Shown: positions 27,091-35,950 of the stretch, in pieces
Position numbering within the stretch: position 1 is the first letter of the stretch
Layout of the letters: each line of letters begins with the position of its first letter
Assembly (NCBI RefSeq): GCF_024496245.1
Contig: NZ_CP101740.1
Coordinates: forward strand, 124,001 to 188,000
DNA length: 64,000 nucleotides
DNA from: Sphingomonas qomolangmaensis
GTDB lineage: Bacteria; Pseudomonadota; Alphaproteobacteria; Sphingomonadales; Sphingomonadaceae
Direction: 5' to 3'
Notes under the pieces: generated by a model
Database searches by the model: none
Told to the model about the DNA's origin: nothing
What the model saw: the letters and a program-made list of their open reading frames with translations, nothing else
Made by a program: the position numbers and the translations under genes

Positions 27091-28047
27091 ATGACGACCC
27101 GCGTGTTCCTCACCGTCGATACCGAGCTGATGTGGCGGCACCACGCCGCTGGGCTGCCGGTGGCCGAACAGATCGCGCGGTCGATCGAGCCCGCGGGGGT
27201 GGGGGTGGGCTATCAGCTGCGCATGCTCGCGGAACATGGACTCAAGGCGACGTTCTTCGTCGATCCGATGCCCGCGCGCACCTATGGGCTCGACGTCGTC
27301 AAGGCGATCGTCGCGCCGATCCTGGCGGCGGGGCAGGAGGTGCAGTTGCACCTCCACCCCAATTGGGCAGGCGCGGTGGCGGGCGATGGGGGGACGGCGC
27401 ATGCGCGCTTCGAGCTGGTCGATTATACGCTGGCCGAGCAGCGCGACCTGATCGCCGAGGCGGCGGCGCTGCTGGTGGCGGCGGGGGTGCCGCAGCCGGT
27501 GGCGTTTCGCAGCGGCAGCTATGCCGCCAATGACGATACGCTGGCGGCGCTCGCCGAATTGGGCTTCGGCTATGACAGCAGCCATAACGGGTCCGAGCAT
27601 CCGTGGCCGAGCGCGATCACGCTGCCGGTGCGGCAGATCGCGCCGGTGCGGCATCGCGACGTGATCGAATGCCCGGTGACATTGATCGAGGATGCGCCGG
27701 GGAAGCTTCGCCATTTCCAGATCTGCGCGCTGTCGGTGGCCGAGATGCGCGCGGCGCTCGACCATGCCGCGCGCGAGGATCATGCGGCGGTGACGATCGT
27801 CAGCCACGGCTTCGAGCTGGCGGCGCGGACGGGAACGCGCGCCAATCGCGTGCATATGCGGCGGTTCGAGGCGCTGTGCGCGATGCTGGCGGCACGGGCC
27901 GAGGCGATGCCGACGACGTGGTATGCCGAGGCTGGCGGGTTGCGGCTGGGGCAGGGCGATGCGCCGCTGGGGCCGAATGTGGTGCGGACGCGGTTGCGGC
28001 AGGCCGAGCAGCTTTGGTCGAACATGGTCGAGGAACGGGCGGCGTGA
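27091..28047 (+). CDS. Polysaccharide deacetylase family protein
   Basis: A 318-residue NodB-type carbohydrate esterase. The motif-1 aspartates appear as LTVDTELMW, the metal-binding histidines as EVQLHLHPNW, motif 3 as VAFRSGSYAAND, and the late histidine as TIVSHGFEL. No signal peptide is seen, so it probably acts in the cytoplasm. The substrate is unknown, perhaps a lipid-linked or nucleotide-linked sugar. The next gene, a CelD-type acetyltransferase, begins within a few bases of its stop, suggesting a two-gene unit for making or decorating a glycan. Confidence 0.85.
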   Translation: MTTRVFLTVDTELMWRHHAAGLPVAEQIARSIEPAGVGVGYQLRMLAEHGLKATFFVDPMPARTYGLDVVKAIVAPILAAGQEVQLHLHPNWAGAVAGDGGTAHARFELVDYTLAEQRDLIAEAAALLVAAGVPQPVAFRSGSYAANDDTLAALAELGFGYDSSHNGSEHPWPSAITLPVRQIAPVRHRDVIECPVTLIEDAPGKLRHFQICALSVAEMRAALDHAAREDHAAVTIVSHGFELAARTGTRANRVHMRRFEALCAMLAARAEAMPTTWYAEAGGLRLGQGDAPLGPNVVRTRLRQAEQLWSNMVEERAA

Positions 28048-28049
28048 GC

Positions 28050-28937
28050 ATGCCCAACGGGGCGGCGGGGGTGGTTGTCCGAGACCTGCCACTCAACTTC
28101 CGTGTTGGGGCGCGCACAGTATTCGCGTTCCCTCGCCGGCTGGTGCGGATCGCGGTGTCGCTTGCCGATGCGATCGAGGGGCGACCGCCCGCGCTGCCGC
28201 CGCTACCCGCGGATGCCGACGGCTATTCGATCCTCTCGCTGCCCGCGGGGTACCCGATCGTGCTGCCGGGGATGCTCGCCGCAGAACGCCAGCGTTACCC
28301 ACGCTACTTCGCCGACCTGGCGCTCGGGTGGGATGCCTATCACGCCGGGCTGTCGGGCAATCTGCGATCGGGGTTGAAGCGCAAGGCCAAGAAGCTGGCG
28401 GCGGCGTCGGGCGGGGCGATCGACATTCGCCGGTATCGGACGCCCGCCCAACTCGAAGCCTTTCAGGCGATCGCGCGGCCGCTGGCGGCGGAGACGTATC
28501 AGGAGAAATTGCTGGCGATGGGCCTGCCCGGGGACGCGGGGTTCGTCGCCGAGATGCTGCGGCTGGCGGCGGCGGATAGGGTGCGCGCGTGGCTGTTGTT
28601 CGTCGGTGGCGAGGCGGCGGCGTATCTCTATTGCCCGATCGATGGCGGCGACGTGCTGTACGAATATGTCGGCCATGCCGAGCGCTTCGACGCGCTGTCG
28701 CCCGGGAGCGTGTTGCAGGCCGAGGCGCTGCGCGATCTGATGGCCGAGGGCGGGCTGGCGCGGTTCGACTTCACCGAGGGCGAGGGGCAGCATAAGCGGC
28801 AATTCTCGACCGGGCATGTCGATTGCGCCGATTGGCTGGTGCTGCGCGCGACGCTGGCGAACCGGGTGGCGCTGGCGGCGTTGCGGGCGTTCGACGCGGG
28901 GGTGGCGCGGTTGAAGCTGGTGGTTTCTTCTCGCTGA
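28050..28937 (+). CDS. GNAT / CelD-like acetyltransferase
   Basis: A 295-residue protein of the FemAB-like or CelD-like N-acyltransferase group. It shows an N-terminal GYSILSLPAGYPIVLPGM part, the basic helix NLRSGLKRKAKKLAA, and the acceptor-fold motifs FDALSPGSVLQAEALRDL and FDFTEGEGQHKRQF, which are typical of CelD (Acetyltransf_6) proteins in polysaccharide loci. A GTG at 28044 overlapping the deacetylase stop is an alternative start. Being paired with a deacetylase, it may re-acylate the amine that enzyme exposes; this is inference. A repeat follows it. Confidence 0.78.
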   Translation: MPNGAAGVVVRDLPLNFRVGARTVFAFPRRLVRIAVSLADAIEGRPPALPPLPADADGYSILSLPAGYPIVLPGMLAAERQRYPRYFADLALGWDAYHAGLSGNLRSGLKRKAKKLAAASGGAIDIRRYRTPAQLEAFQAIARPLAAETYQEKLLAMGLPGDAGFVAEMLRLAAADRVRAWLLFVGGEAAAYLYCPIDGGDVLYEYVGHAERFDALSPGSVLQAEALRDLMAEGGLARFDFTEGEGQHKRQFSTGHVDCADWLVLRATLANRVALAALRAFDAGVARLKLVVSSR

Positions 28938-28959
28938 GGGGAGGCAGTACGCGTCGCAA

Positions 28960-29084
28960 TTCCTCCCCCGCCAGGGGGAGGGGGACCGCGAAGCGGTGGA
29001 GGGGGCGGACACGAGCGGCGTGTTGGTGTCAGCCCCCTCCGTCAGCCCTTCGGGCTGCCACCTCCCCCTGGCGGGGGAGGAATG
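28960..29084 (+). repeat. Palindromic repeat, family C
   Basis: The outer arms are TTCCTCCCCCGCCAGGGGGAGG and their inverse (reverse complement) in CCTCCCCCTGGCGGGGGAGG. Between them are the small hairpin ACCGCGAAGCGGT, GGAGGGGGC versus GCCCCCTCC arms and the hairpin AGCCCTTCGGGCT. The element fills most of the 205-base gap before recO. Related units lie at 38623-38976 and 49414-49537. Confidence 0.85.
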
Positions 29085-29142
29085 GATAAGGCGCCTTCCA
29101 TCTCCCCTCCCTTTCATCCGCCGGCACCTGTAGACCCACCCC

Positions 29143-29874
29143 ATGCACCTTTCCTCCCCCGCCATCGTCCTGTCGGTGCGCCCGCATGGCGAGCATGGGG
29201 CGATCGTGCGGGCGCTTACCCCGCGCGACGGGGTGCAGCCGGGCTATGTGCGCGGCGGGCGATCGCGGGCGATACGGCCGGTGTTGCAGCCCGCCAACGC
29301 GATCCTGGGCGAATGGCGCGCGCGTACCGATGTCCAGCTGGCGGCGCTGACGGTCGAGCTGGTCCATAGCCGCGCGCCGTTGTTCGACGAGGCGCTGCCC
29401 GCCGCCGCGCTCGAATGGCTGACCGCGCTCACCGCGACCTTGCTGCCCGAGGCGCAGCCCTATCCGCAGATCTATGCCGCGCTCGATGCGGTGGTCGACG
29501 CGGTCGAGGCGGCGCCCTCGGCGCGCGGCTGGGCGGGAAGCATCGCGCGCTATGAATTGCTGCTGCTCGCCGAACTGGGGTTCGGGTTGGCGCTCGAGGA
29601 ATGCGTGGTGACCGGCGCGCGCGAACATTTGGCGTTCGTCAGCCCCAAGAGCGGCGGCGCGGTGAGCCGCGCGGCGGCGAGCGGCTATGAGGCGCGGCTG
29701 CTGGCGTTGCCGGCGTTCCTGCAGGCGGGCGGCGAGGCAGGTTGGAATGAGGTGTTTGCTGGTCTCGCGATCACGCGGCATTTCCTCGAGCGCGACTTGC
29801 TGACCGGGCGCGCTGCCGAGGTGCTGGCGGCGCGCGGGCGGCTGGTCGAACGGTTGCAGCGCGCGGTTGCGTGA
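29143..29874 (+). CDS. recO: DNA repair protein RecO
   Basis: RecO mediates RecA loading at single-strand gaps in the RecFOR pathway. The 243-residue product starts with the OB-fold part [20 protein letters not shown] and GYVRGGRSR. It continues with the helical C-terminal domain containing [13 protein letters not shown] and [24 protein letters not shown]. The zinc-binding cysteine cluster of some RecO proteins is absent; only one cysteine remains in that region, as in other alphaproteobacteria. It is followed closely by leuB. Confidence 0.92.
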   Translation: MHLSSPAIVLSVRPHGEHGAIVRALTPRDGVQPGYVRGGRSRAIRPVLQPANAILGEWRARTDVQLAALTVELVHSRAPLFDEALPAAALEWLTALTATLLPEAQPYPQIYAALDAVVDAVEAAPSARGWAGSIARYELLLLAELGFGLALEECVVTGAREHLAFVSPKSGGAVSRAAASGYEARLLALPAFLQAGGEAGWNEVFAGLAITRHFLERDLLTGRAAEVLAARGRLVERLQRAVA

Positions 29875-29902
29875 GGCATGGGCGAGGCCACAAGGGGGAG
29901 CC

Positions 29903-30949
29903 ATGCCGCAGTTGATCGCCATATTGCCCGGGGACGGGATCGGACCTGAAGTGACCGCCGAGGCACGGCGCGTGCTCGAGACGCTCGGCCTCGACCTGCG
30001 CTTCGAGGAAGCGCCGGTGGGCGGGGCGGCCTATGACGCGACGGGGCATCCGCTGCCGCCCGCGACGCTCGATCTCGCGCGGCGTGCCGATGCGGTGCTG
30101 TTCGGTGCGGTGGGCGATTCGCGCTATGACGGGCTGGCGCGTGCGCTTCGCCCCGAACAGGCGATCCTGGGCTTGCGCAAGGAATTGGGGCTGTTCGCCA
30201 ATCTGCGCCCCGCCAAATTGTTCGCCGGATTAGAGGACGCATCGGCGCTGCGCCCCGAGATCGCCGCGCGGATCGACCTGGTCATCGTGCGCGAGTTGAC
30301 CGGCGACGTCTATTTCGGGCTGAAGTCGCGCGGCACCACCGCCGAGGGCTTGCGCGAAGGCCGCGACCTGATGCGCTATGACGAGGCCGAAGTCGCACGG
30401 ATCGCGCGCGTCGGCTTCGAAACCGCGCGCACCCGTGGCGGGCGGCTATGCTCGGTCGACAAGGCCAATGTGCTCGAAACCTCGCAATTGTGGCGCGACG
30501 TGGTGATCGAGGTGTCGGTCGAGTATCCCGATGTCGCGCTCACGCATATGTATGTCGACAACGCCGCGATGCAGATGGTGCGCGATCCGGGGCAGTTCGA
30601 CGTGATCGTCACCGGCAATCTGTTCGGTGACATCCTGTCGGATCAGGCGAGCATGTGCGCGGGGTCGATCGGGATGCTGCCCTCGGCCGCGCTCGATGGG
30701 TCGGGCAAGGGGCTGTACGAGCCGATCCACGGCTCGGCTCCCGATATCGCGGGGCAGGGGCTGGCCAATCCCGCCGCGGCGATCCTGTCGGCGGCGATGC
30801 TGCTGCGGCATTCGCTAGGGATGGCCGAGCCAGCCGACCGGATCGAGGCGGCGGTGGCGGCGGCGATCGTCGGCGGCGCGCGGACGCGCGATCTTGGCGG
30901 CACGCTCTCGACCCGCGCGATGGCCGATGCGATCCTGACCCAGCTATGA
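29903..30949 (+). CDS. leuB: 3-isopropylmalate dehydrogenase
   Basis: LeuB oxidises and decarboxylates 3-isopropylmalate with NAD in leucine synthesis. The 348-residue product begins [18 protein letters not shown]. It has the substrate-binding [10 protein letters not shown] and [13 protein letters not shown], the catalytic [16 protein letters not shown] lysine region, metal-binding aspartates in VDNAAMQM and NLFGDILSD, and the NAD-binding [21 protein letters not shown] precedes the ATG. It lies apart from leuA/C/D in this window and overlaps the following glycosyltransferase by ATGA. Confidence 0.96.
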   Translation: MPQLIAILPGDGIGPEVTAEARRVLETLGLDLRFEEAPVGGAAYDATGHPLPPATLDLARRADAVLFGAVGDSRYDGLARALRPEQAILGLRKELGLFANLRPAKLFAGLEDASALRPEIAARIDLVIVRELTGDVYFGLKSRGTTAEGLREGRDLMRYDEAEVARIARVGFETARTRGGRLCSVDKANVLETSQLWRDVVIEVSVEYPDVALTHMYVDNAAMQMVRDPGQFDVIVTGNLFGDILSDQASMCAGSIGMLPSAALDGSGKGLYEPIHGSAPDIAGQGLANPAAAILSAAMLLRHSLGMAEPADRIEAAVAAAIVGGARTRDLGGTLSTRAMADAILTQL

Positions 30950-32070
30950 TGAGCCCCATGCTGGAACTGGCGGTGGTCGTTCCGGTATTCAACGAGCGCG
31001 GCAACATCGCGCCGATGGTCGCGGCGCTTGATCGCGCGCTGGCGGGGCGGCATTGGGAAGTCATCTTCGTCGATGACGACAGCCCCGACGGCACCGCAGA
31101 GGCGGTGCGCGAGATAGGGCGGGGCGATGATCGCGTGCGGGTGATCCAGCGCATTGGCCGGCGCGGCCTGTCGACCGCGTGTATCGAGGGGATGTGTGCG
31201 ACCGCCGCGCCGCTGGTGGCGGTGATCGACGGCGATATGCAGCATGACGAGACGTTGCTGCCAGCAATGGCCGATGCGCTGGCGGCCGACGCGGCGCTCG
31301 ATGTGGTGATCGGCTCGCGCTTCGTCGCGGGCGGTGGCACCGGGGCTTGGGATCGTGACCGGGTGGCGAAGTCGGCGCTGGCGACGCGGCGGTCGCGGCG
31401 CGTGCTCAAGGCCGATCTCAGCGACCCGATGAGCGGTTTCTTCATGATCCGCGCGCCATTGGTGCGCGCCTTGGCGCCGACGCTCTCGGGCATCGGCTTC
31501 AAGATCTTGCTCGACATCATGACCGCCAGTCCGCGGCCGCTGAACTTCAAGGAATTGCCCTATATGTTCCGCACCCGCGGCGAAGGCGAAAGCAAGCTCG
31601 ATCACGTGGTCGCGATGGAATATCTGATCGCGCTCTACGATCGGATGTTCGGGCGGCTGGTGCCGGTGCGCTTCGTGATGTTCGGCGCGATCGGTGCCCT
31701 GGGGGTGGTGGTGCATATGGCGGTGCTGGCGCCGATCGTCGCTCTTTGGGGCGAGCGGGCTTTCATCGGCGGGCAGGTCGCCGCGACATTGGTGGCGATG
31801 ACCTTCAACTTCTTCCTGAACAACATGCTGACCTATCGCGACCGGCGGCTGAAGGGCACGCGCGAGCTGCTGGCGGGGCTGGTGTCGTTCGCGCTGGTGT
31901 GCAGCGTCGGGCTGGCGGCGAATGTCGGCGTCGCGACCTATCTGCATTCGGCGCAGTCGAACTATTGGGCGGTGTCGGCGCTGGCGGGGATCGTCGTGGG
32001 GGCGGTGTGGAATTTCGCGCTTTCGTCGCGCTTCACCTGGGGGCGGTATGGGCGCCGGGCGGCGGGCTAG
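30946..32070 (+). CDS. Dpm1-like polyprenol-phosphate mannosyltransferase fused to GtrA
   Basis: A 374-residue two-domain protein. Residues 6-235 are a family 2 glycosyltransferase of the polyprenol monophosphomannose synthase type, with [15 protein letters not shown], the [11 protein letters not shown] stretch and the metal site [13 protein letters not shown]. Residues 240-370 are a GtrA-like domain with four membrane helices ([19 protein letters not shown] onward). It likely transfers a sugar, probably mannose, from a nucleotide to polyprenyl phosphate. It converges with a PMT gene with overlapping stops; PMT enzymes use exactly this donor. It is coupled to leuB by ATGA. Confidence 0.87.
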   Translation: MMSPMLELAVVVPVFNERGNIAPMVAALDRALAGRHWEVIFVDDDSPDGTAEAVREIGRGDDRVRVIQRIGRRGLSTACIEGMCATAAPLVAVIDGDMQHDETLLPAMADALAADAALDVVIGSRFVAGGGTGAWDRDRVAKSALATRRSRRVLKADLSDPMSGFFMIRAPLVRALAPTLSGIGFKILLDIMTASPRPLNFKELPYMFRTRGEGESKLDHVVAMEYLIALYDRMFGRLVPVRFVMFGAIGALGVVVHMAVLAPIVALWGERAFIGGQVAATLVAMTFNFFLNNMLTYRDRRLKGTRELLAGLVSFALVCSVGLAANVGVATYLHSAQSNYWAVSALAGIVVGAVWNFALSSRFTWGRYGRRAAG

Positions 32071-33356
32071 CGCCAGCTGGCGAACCACATCCAGCGCAGG
32101 AACGCCTGGTCGTTCGGCAGCGGCGCGGCGGCGATGATCGGGTAGAAATAGACGAAGACCGCGGTTGCCGCCGTCGCGAACCAAAGATCGGCGTTGCCAC
32201 GCTTGAACAGGATCAGCGCGGGCGGGATCGCTAGCGTCACGAAGATGCCCGAGAGGTGATAGTAATAGAAGAAGCCGAGCGATTTGGGGATCACGACATA
32301 GATCGCGATCGAGAATAGCCACAGCAACGCCAGCGCCAGATGCGCGCGCGACCCGCGCAGGCCGGCCCCTAGGCAGGCGGCGACGGCGACCAGCCCGCTC
32401 CAGAAGATCGCGGGATTTCCGAGCAGCAGGATCCCGCGCATGATCCCCAGGTCGCGCTCGTAATAATACCAGATCGGGCGCAGCATCAGCGGCCAGCTCC
32501 ACCAGTCGGACTGATAGGGGTGGGGGCGAAGGACCACGGTTTGCTGCGCGTACATCTGCTGCTGGAGCGGGAGCAGGTCGGCGAGGGTAAGCGCGTCGCG
32601 GGCATAGAAGAAGGCGGGGGTAAAGGTGGCGAAATAGGCTGCGAGGGCGGTGAGGCCGAGGATGACGGCGGCGAGCGCGCGGCCACCTATCCCCGTTCGC
32701 GCTGAGCCTGTCGAAGCAATGTTCTTTCTTTCCCCGGTCGAGAAGAAGGACGGTCCTTCGACAAGCTCAGGACGGACGGGGGAAAGAAGCAACACCGCCA
32801 GACACGCCACCGCGACATAGGGCGCGGCCGACCATTTCACCGCCACCGCGCACCCGAGCAACGCCCCCGCCAGCACGATCCGCGCCATCCTCTGCTCGGG
32901 CCGCGCGCGCATCGCCCACAGCAATGCCGCGATCCCGCAGGTGACGAACGCCCCCAGGAACCCGTCGAGCATCGCGATCCGCGCCTGGACGAACACCGTC
33001 TGGTTGATCGCCAGCAGATATGCGCCGAGCGCCGCGACCCGCACCCGCCCGAACCCCAGCATCAGGATCGCGAAGCCGCCGAGCACCGTCGCGGTGCCCG
33101 CCAGCGTCGACATCGCCCGCCAGCCGATCGGATTGTCACCGAACAGCGCGATACCGATCGCGATCAGCGCCTTGGCGAGCGGAGGGTGCTCAGTGTTCGC
33201 GGGCTCGGCGAGCGCCAGCATCGTCCGCGCGGCGGGGACGTAATGGACCTCGTCGAACACCAGATTGGTCGGGCGGCCGAGCTGGATGCTGAACAATGCC
33301 TGCGCGGCGAGGCCGATCAGCAGGGCGACAAGAAGCGGGCGGTGGGCGAGGCGCAT
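32067..33356 (-). CDS. PMT family protein mannosyltransferase with repeat-encoded insert
   Basis: A 429-residue, multi-span membrane glycosyltransferase (GT39/PMT). The first loop has the catalytic-type acid pair in FDEVHYVPAA and the NTEHPPLAKALIAIG motif. Later signatures include AARIAMLDGFLG-like VQARIAMLDGFLGAF, KWSAAPYVA and HPYQSDWWSWPLM. It is expected to transfer mannose from polyprenyl phosphate to exported proteins. About 32 residues between two membrane helices (VRPELVEGPSFF to STGSARTG) are encoded by a family A repeat lying in frame. The reading frame is intact, so the gene may still work. Confidence 0.87.
   Translation of the reverse strand: MRLAHRPLLVALLIGLAAQALFSIQLGRPTNLVFDEVHYVPAARTMLALAEPANTEHPPLAKALIAIGIALFGDNPIGWRAMSTLAGTATVLGGFAILMLGFGRVRVAALGAYLLAINQTVFVQARIAMLDGFLGAFVTCGIAALLWAMRARPEQRMARIVLAGALLGCAVAVKWSAAPYVAVACLAVLLLSPVRPELVEGPSFFSTGERKNIASTGSARTGIGGRALAAVILGLTALAAYFATFTPAFFYARDALTLADLLPLQQQMYAQQTVVLRPHPYQSDWWSWPLMLRPIWYYYERDLGIMRGILLLGNPAIFWSGLVAVAACLGAGLRGSRAHLALALLWLFSIAIYVVIPKSLGFFYYYHLSGIFVTLAIPPALILFKRGNADLWFATAATAVFVYFYPIIAAAPLPNDQAFLRWMWFASWR
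32691..32784 (-). repeat. Palindromic repeat, family A, inside the PMT coding region
   Basis: The arms GTTCGCGCTGAGCCTGTCGAAG and the inverse CTTCGACAAGCTCAGGACGG match the family A elements at 4199 and 49261. On the minus strand it is read as RPELVEG and STGSART. Its roughly 94 bases preserve the frame. Confidence 0.88.
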
Positions 33357-33371
33357 GACAGCCGCTTACGC

Positions 33372-33396
33372 AATCCTCTCCCAAAGGGGGAGGATT
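33372..33396. repeat. Short hairpin in the PMT-metZ divergent gap
   Basis: AATCCTCTCCC and GGGGGAGGATT pair over 11 positions around AAA. The composition is like half of a family C repeat. No SAM riboswitch or other known leader was recognised before metZ. Confidence 0.6.
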
Positions 33397-33439
33397 AGGT
33401 TGTCTTGCTTCCTTTGGCTTCTCCCGGCAAAGCAGCGGC

Positions 33440-34645
33440 ATGAAGCGCAACACCGGTCAGGATCGCAGCGTCACCAGCAAGTGGCGTCCCGCAACGCAAG
33501 CGGTGCGCGGGGGCACCATGCGCAGCGAGTTCGGCGAGACCTCCGAAGCGTTGTTCCTCACCTCGGGCTATGCCTATGACTGCGCGGGCGATGCCGCGGC
33601 GCGGTTCGCGGGCGACCAGGCGGGGATGACCTATTCGCGGTTGCAGAACCCGACGGTCGAGATGCTCGAGCACCGCATCGCGCTGATGGAAGGCGCCGAG
33701 GCATGCCGCGCCACCGCATCGGGCATGGCGGCGATGACGGCGGCGCTGCTGTGCCAGCTCGAGGCGGGCGACCACGTCGTCGCCGGGCGCGCGCTGTTCG
33801 GGTCGTGCCGCTGGCTCACCGACACGCTGCTGCCCAAGTTCGGCATCACCACGACGATCGTCGATGCCCGCGACGCACAGCAATTCGCCGATGCGACCAC
33901 CGACAAGACCAAGGTCTATTTCTTCGAGACCCCCGCCAATCCGACGATGGACATCGTCGATCTGCGCGCGGTGTGCGACATCGCGCGCGCGCGCGGCGTC
34001 ACCACCGTGGTCGACAACGCCTTCGCCACTCCCGCGCTGCAGCGGCCGATGGAGTTCGGCGCCGATGTCGTCGCCTATTCGGCGACCAAGATGATGGACG
34101 GGCAGGGCCGCGTGCTCGCGGGCGCGGTGTGCGGAACCGAGGATTTCATCACCAACACGCTGCTGCCCTTCACGCGCAACACCGGGCCGACGCTGAGCGC
34201 GTTCAACGCGTGGGTGGTGCTCAAGGGGCTCGAGACGCTCGACCTGCGGATCCGCCGCCAGAGCGAGAATGCGCTGCAGGTCGGTCGTTTCCTCGAACCG
34301 CGGGTGCCGCGGCTCAACCATCCCGGGCTGCCGAGCCATCCGCAGCATAACCTGGCGATGGCGCAGATGGACATGACCGGCCCGATCTTCTCGTTCGAGG
34401 TCGAGGGGCGGATCCAGGCGCATGCGTTGCTCGACGCGCTCGACCTGATCGACATCTCGAACAATATCGGCGATTCGCGCTCGCTGATGACGCACAACGC
34501 TTCGACGACGCACGCCAGCGTGAGCGAGGAAAAGCGGCTCGAGATGGGAATCACCGAGGGCACGCTGCGGCTGAACGTCGGGCTCGAAGACCCGATCGAC
34601 CTGATCGCCGATCTCGACCAGGCGCTGAGCCGGGCGGGGCTGTGA
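33440..34645 (+). CDS. metZ: O-succinylhomoserine sulfhydrylase
   Basis: MetZ is a PLP enzyme that makes homocysteine directly from O-succinylhomoserine and sulfide. The 401-residue product has the family N-terminus TQAVRGGTMRSEFGETSEAL, the PLP phosphate-binding ATASGMAAM, and the Schiff-base lysine in VAYSATKMMDGQGRV. The end reads SLMTHNASTTHASVSEEKR with the substrate-carboxylate arginine shortly after, in LRLNVGLED. O-acetyl versus O-succinyl preference cannot be read from sequence alone; the alphaproteobacterial context favours MetZ. Its stop overlaps the GTG of apaG. Confidence 0.92.
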   Translation: MKRNTGQDRSVTSKWRPATQAVRGGTMRSEFGETSEALFLTSGYAYDCAGDAAARFAGDQAGMTYSRLQNPTVEMLEHRIALMEGAEACRATASGMAAMTAALLCQLEAGDHVVAGRALFGSCRWLTDTLLPKFGITTTIVDARDAQQFADATTDKTKVYFFETPANPTMDIVDLRAVCDIARARGVTTVVDNAFATPALQRPMEFGADVVAYSATKMMDGQGRVLAGAVCGTEDFITNTLLPFTRNTGPTLSAFNAWVVLKGLETLDLRIRRQSENALQVGRFLEPRVPRLNHPGLPSHPQHNLAMAQMDMTGPIFSFEVEGRIQAHALLDALDLIDISNNIGDSRSLMTHNASTTHASVSEEKRLEMGITEGTLRLNVGLEDPIDLIADLDQALSRAGL

Positions 34646-35037
34646 AGGCGCTGTTCGACACCGAGGCGCGGACCGGCGGGGTCATCGTGCGCACGTCGGT
34701 GTCGTACTTGCCCGATCAGTCCGAGCCCGCGCGCGGGCGCTGGTTCTGGGCCTATCATATCCGGATCGAGAATGAGGGCGAGCAGGCGGTGCAGCTGCTC
34801 GCGCGCCACTGGATCATCACCGACGGCCGCGGCGCGCGCCATTCGGTCGAGGGCGAAGGCGTGGTCGGCGAACAGCCGATGATCGAGCCCGGCGGCAGCT
34901 TCGACTATGTCTCGGGCTGCCATTTGGCGACGCCTACGGGATCGATGCAGGGGACGTACCAGATGCTGGGCGAGGATGGCGGCGCGTTCGACGTGACGAT
35001 CCCGAAATTCGCGCTGCTCGCGCCGGCGGTTTCGTGA
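34642..35037 (+). CDS. apaG: ApaG domain protein
   Basis: A 131-residue protein with a fibronectin-III-like fold. Diagnostic parts are FWAYHIRIENEGEQAVQLL, the RHWIITDGRG strand, and the glycine-rich VSGCHLATPTGSMQGTYQM. ApaG influences Co2+ tolerance and is reported to bind or act on dinucleotide and phosphate compounds; the biochemical role is unsettled. GTG overlaps the metZ stop. MetZ followed by ApaG is a recurring pair in sphingomonads. Confidence 0.93.
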   Translation: MKALFDTEARTGGVIVRTSVSYLPDQSEPARGRWFWAYHIRIENEGEQAVQLLARHWIITDGRGARHSVEGEGVVGEQPMIEPGGSFDYVSGCHLATPTGSMQGTYQMLGEDGGAFDVTIPKFALLAPAVS

Positions 35038-35052
35038 GGGGGTTGTCGCTCT

Positions 35053-35153
35053 TCTCCCCTCCCGCTTGCGGGAGGGGGCGGGGGAGGGCCTGTCTTTCAG
35101 GCTCGCTTCACCGGACATGCCCTCCCCTAACCCCTCCCGCAAGCGGGAGGGGG
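35053..35153 (+). repeat. Palindromic repeat, family B doublet, before lysR
   Basis: CCCCTCCCGCTTGCGGGAGGGG is followed by CGGGGGAGGGCC. After 35 bases comes GCCCTCCCCTAACCCCTCCC and the second hairpin. The architecture is the same as in murB. The right hairpin ends GGGAGGGGGAATCG and so supplies the ribosome-binding site of the next gene. Confidence 0.85.
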
Positions 35154-35158
35154 AATCG

Positions 35159-35950
35159 ATGAAACGCACGCACCTCCCGCTCAACGGCCTGCGCGTCCTC
35201 GATGCCGCCGCGCGGCACCTCAGCTTCACGCGCGCTGCCGACGAGCTCGCGGTCACCCCTGCCGCGGTCGGGCAGCAGATCCGCGCGCTCGAGGATACGC
35301 TCGGCGTCGTGCTGTTCCGTCGCACCACCAAGGGGCTCGAACTGACCCCCGAGGGCGAGGGCGGGCTGGGCGCGTTGCGCGAAGGCTTCCTCCAGTTCGA
35401 GGAAGCGGTGCGCGCGATGCAGCAGGGGCAGTCGTCGAAATCGCTGACGATCGCCGCGCCGCGCGACCTGACCAACAAATGGCTGATGCCGCGGCTCGCC
35501 GAGATCGCGGCGCGCGAGCCCGATCTGCGCTTCGTGCTGGTCGGCGGCGACGAGGGCGGTGACTTCGCGCAGGCCAATCTCGACCTGGCGATCCGCTGGG
35601 GCGAGGGACCGGGCGAGCATGAGGGCGAGGCGCTGTCGAGCGACGGCATGGTCACGATCGAACGTCCCGGCGGCGGTGCCGACACGCGGATCTCGTGGCC
35701 CGGCTGCCTGTCCGAGGACGCGCTGTCGCTGGTGCGCGTCGCCGATGCCGGGCTTGCGATCGAGGCGGCGGCGGCGGGTCTCGGGCGCGCGACGGTGCCA
35801 GAACTGCTCGTCCGCAGCGACCTGGCGAACGGGCGGGTGGTGATGATCGGCGACCCCAAATCCTATCCGGCGGGCTATTGGATGGTCGCGCCGCTGCCGC
35901 AATGGCGCCAAAAGAAGGTGCGCGCGCTGGTCGACGCGCTGGCGGCGTGA
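35159..35950 (+). CDS. LysR family transcriptional regulator, GcvA-like
   Basis: A 263-residue LysR-type regulator. The winged helix-turn-helix covers residues 5-65 (LRVLDAAARHLSFTRAADEL and TPAAVGQQIRALEDTLG). The substrate-binding half begins SLTIAAPRDLTNKWLMPRL. The GcvA-like PLNGLRVLDAAARHLSF start is seen in regulators of amino-acid and beta-lactamase genes. At 263 residues it is somewhat short, the effector domain being compressed near residue 170. Its Shine-Dalgarno lies in a family B palindrome. The acetyltransferase that follows is coupled by GTGA, so it may be the target or a co-expressed partner. Confidence 0.86.
   Translation: MKRTHLPLNGLRVLDAAARHLSFTRAADELAVTPAAVGQQIRALEDTLGVVLFRRTTKGLELTPEGEGGLGALREGFLQFEEAVRAMQQGQSSKSLTIAAPRDLTNKWLMPRLAEIAAREPDLRFVLVGGDEGGDFAQANLDLAIRWGEGPGEHEGEALSSDGMVTIERPGGGADTRISWPGCLSEDALSLVRVADAGLAIEAAAAGLGRATVPELLVRSDLANGRVVMIGDPKSYPAGYWMVAPLPQWRQKKVRALVDALAA

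Noticed and set aside
33360-33439. SAM-type riboswitch before metZ
   Set aside because: The 80-base gap has only a simple hairpin; no SAM-II or SAH consensus elements are present.
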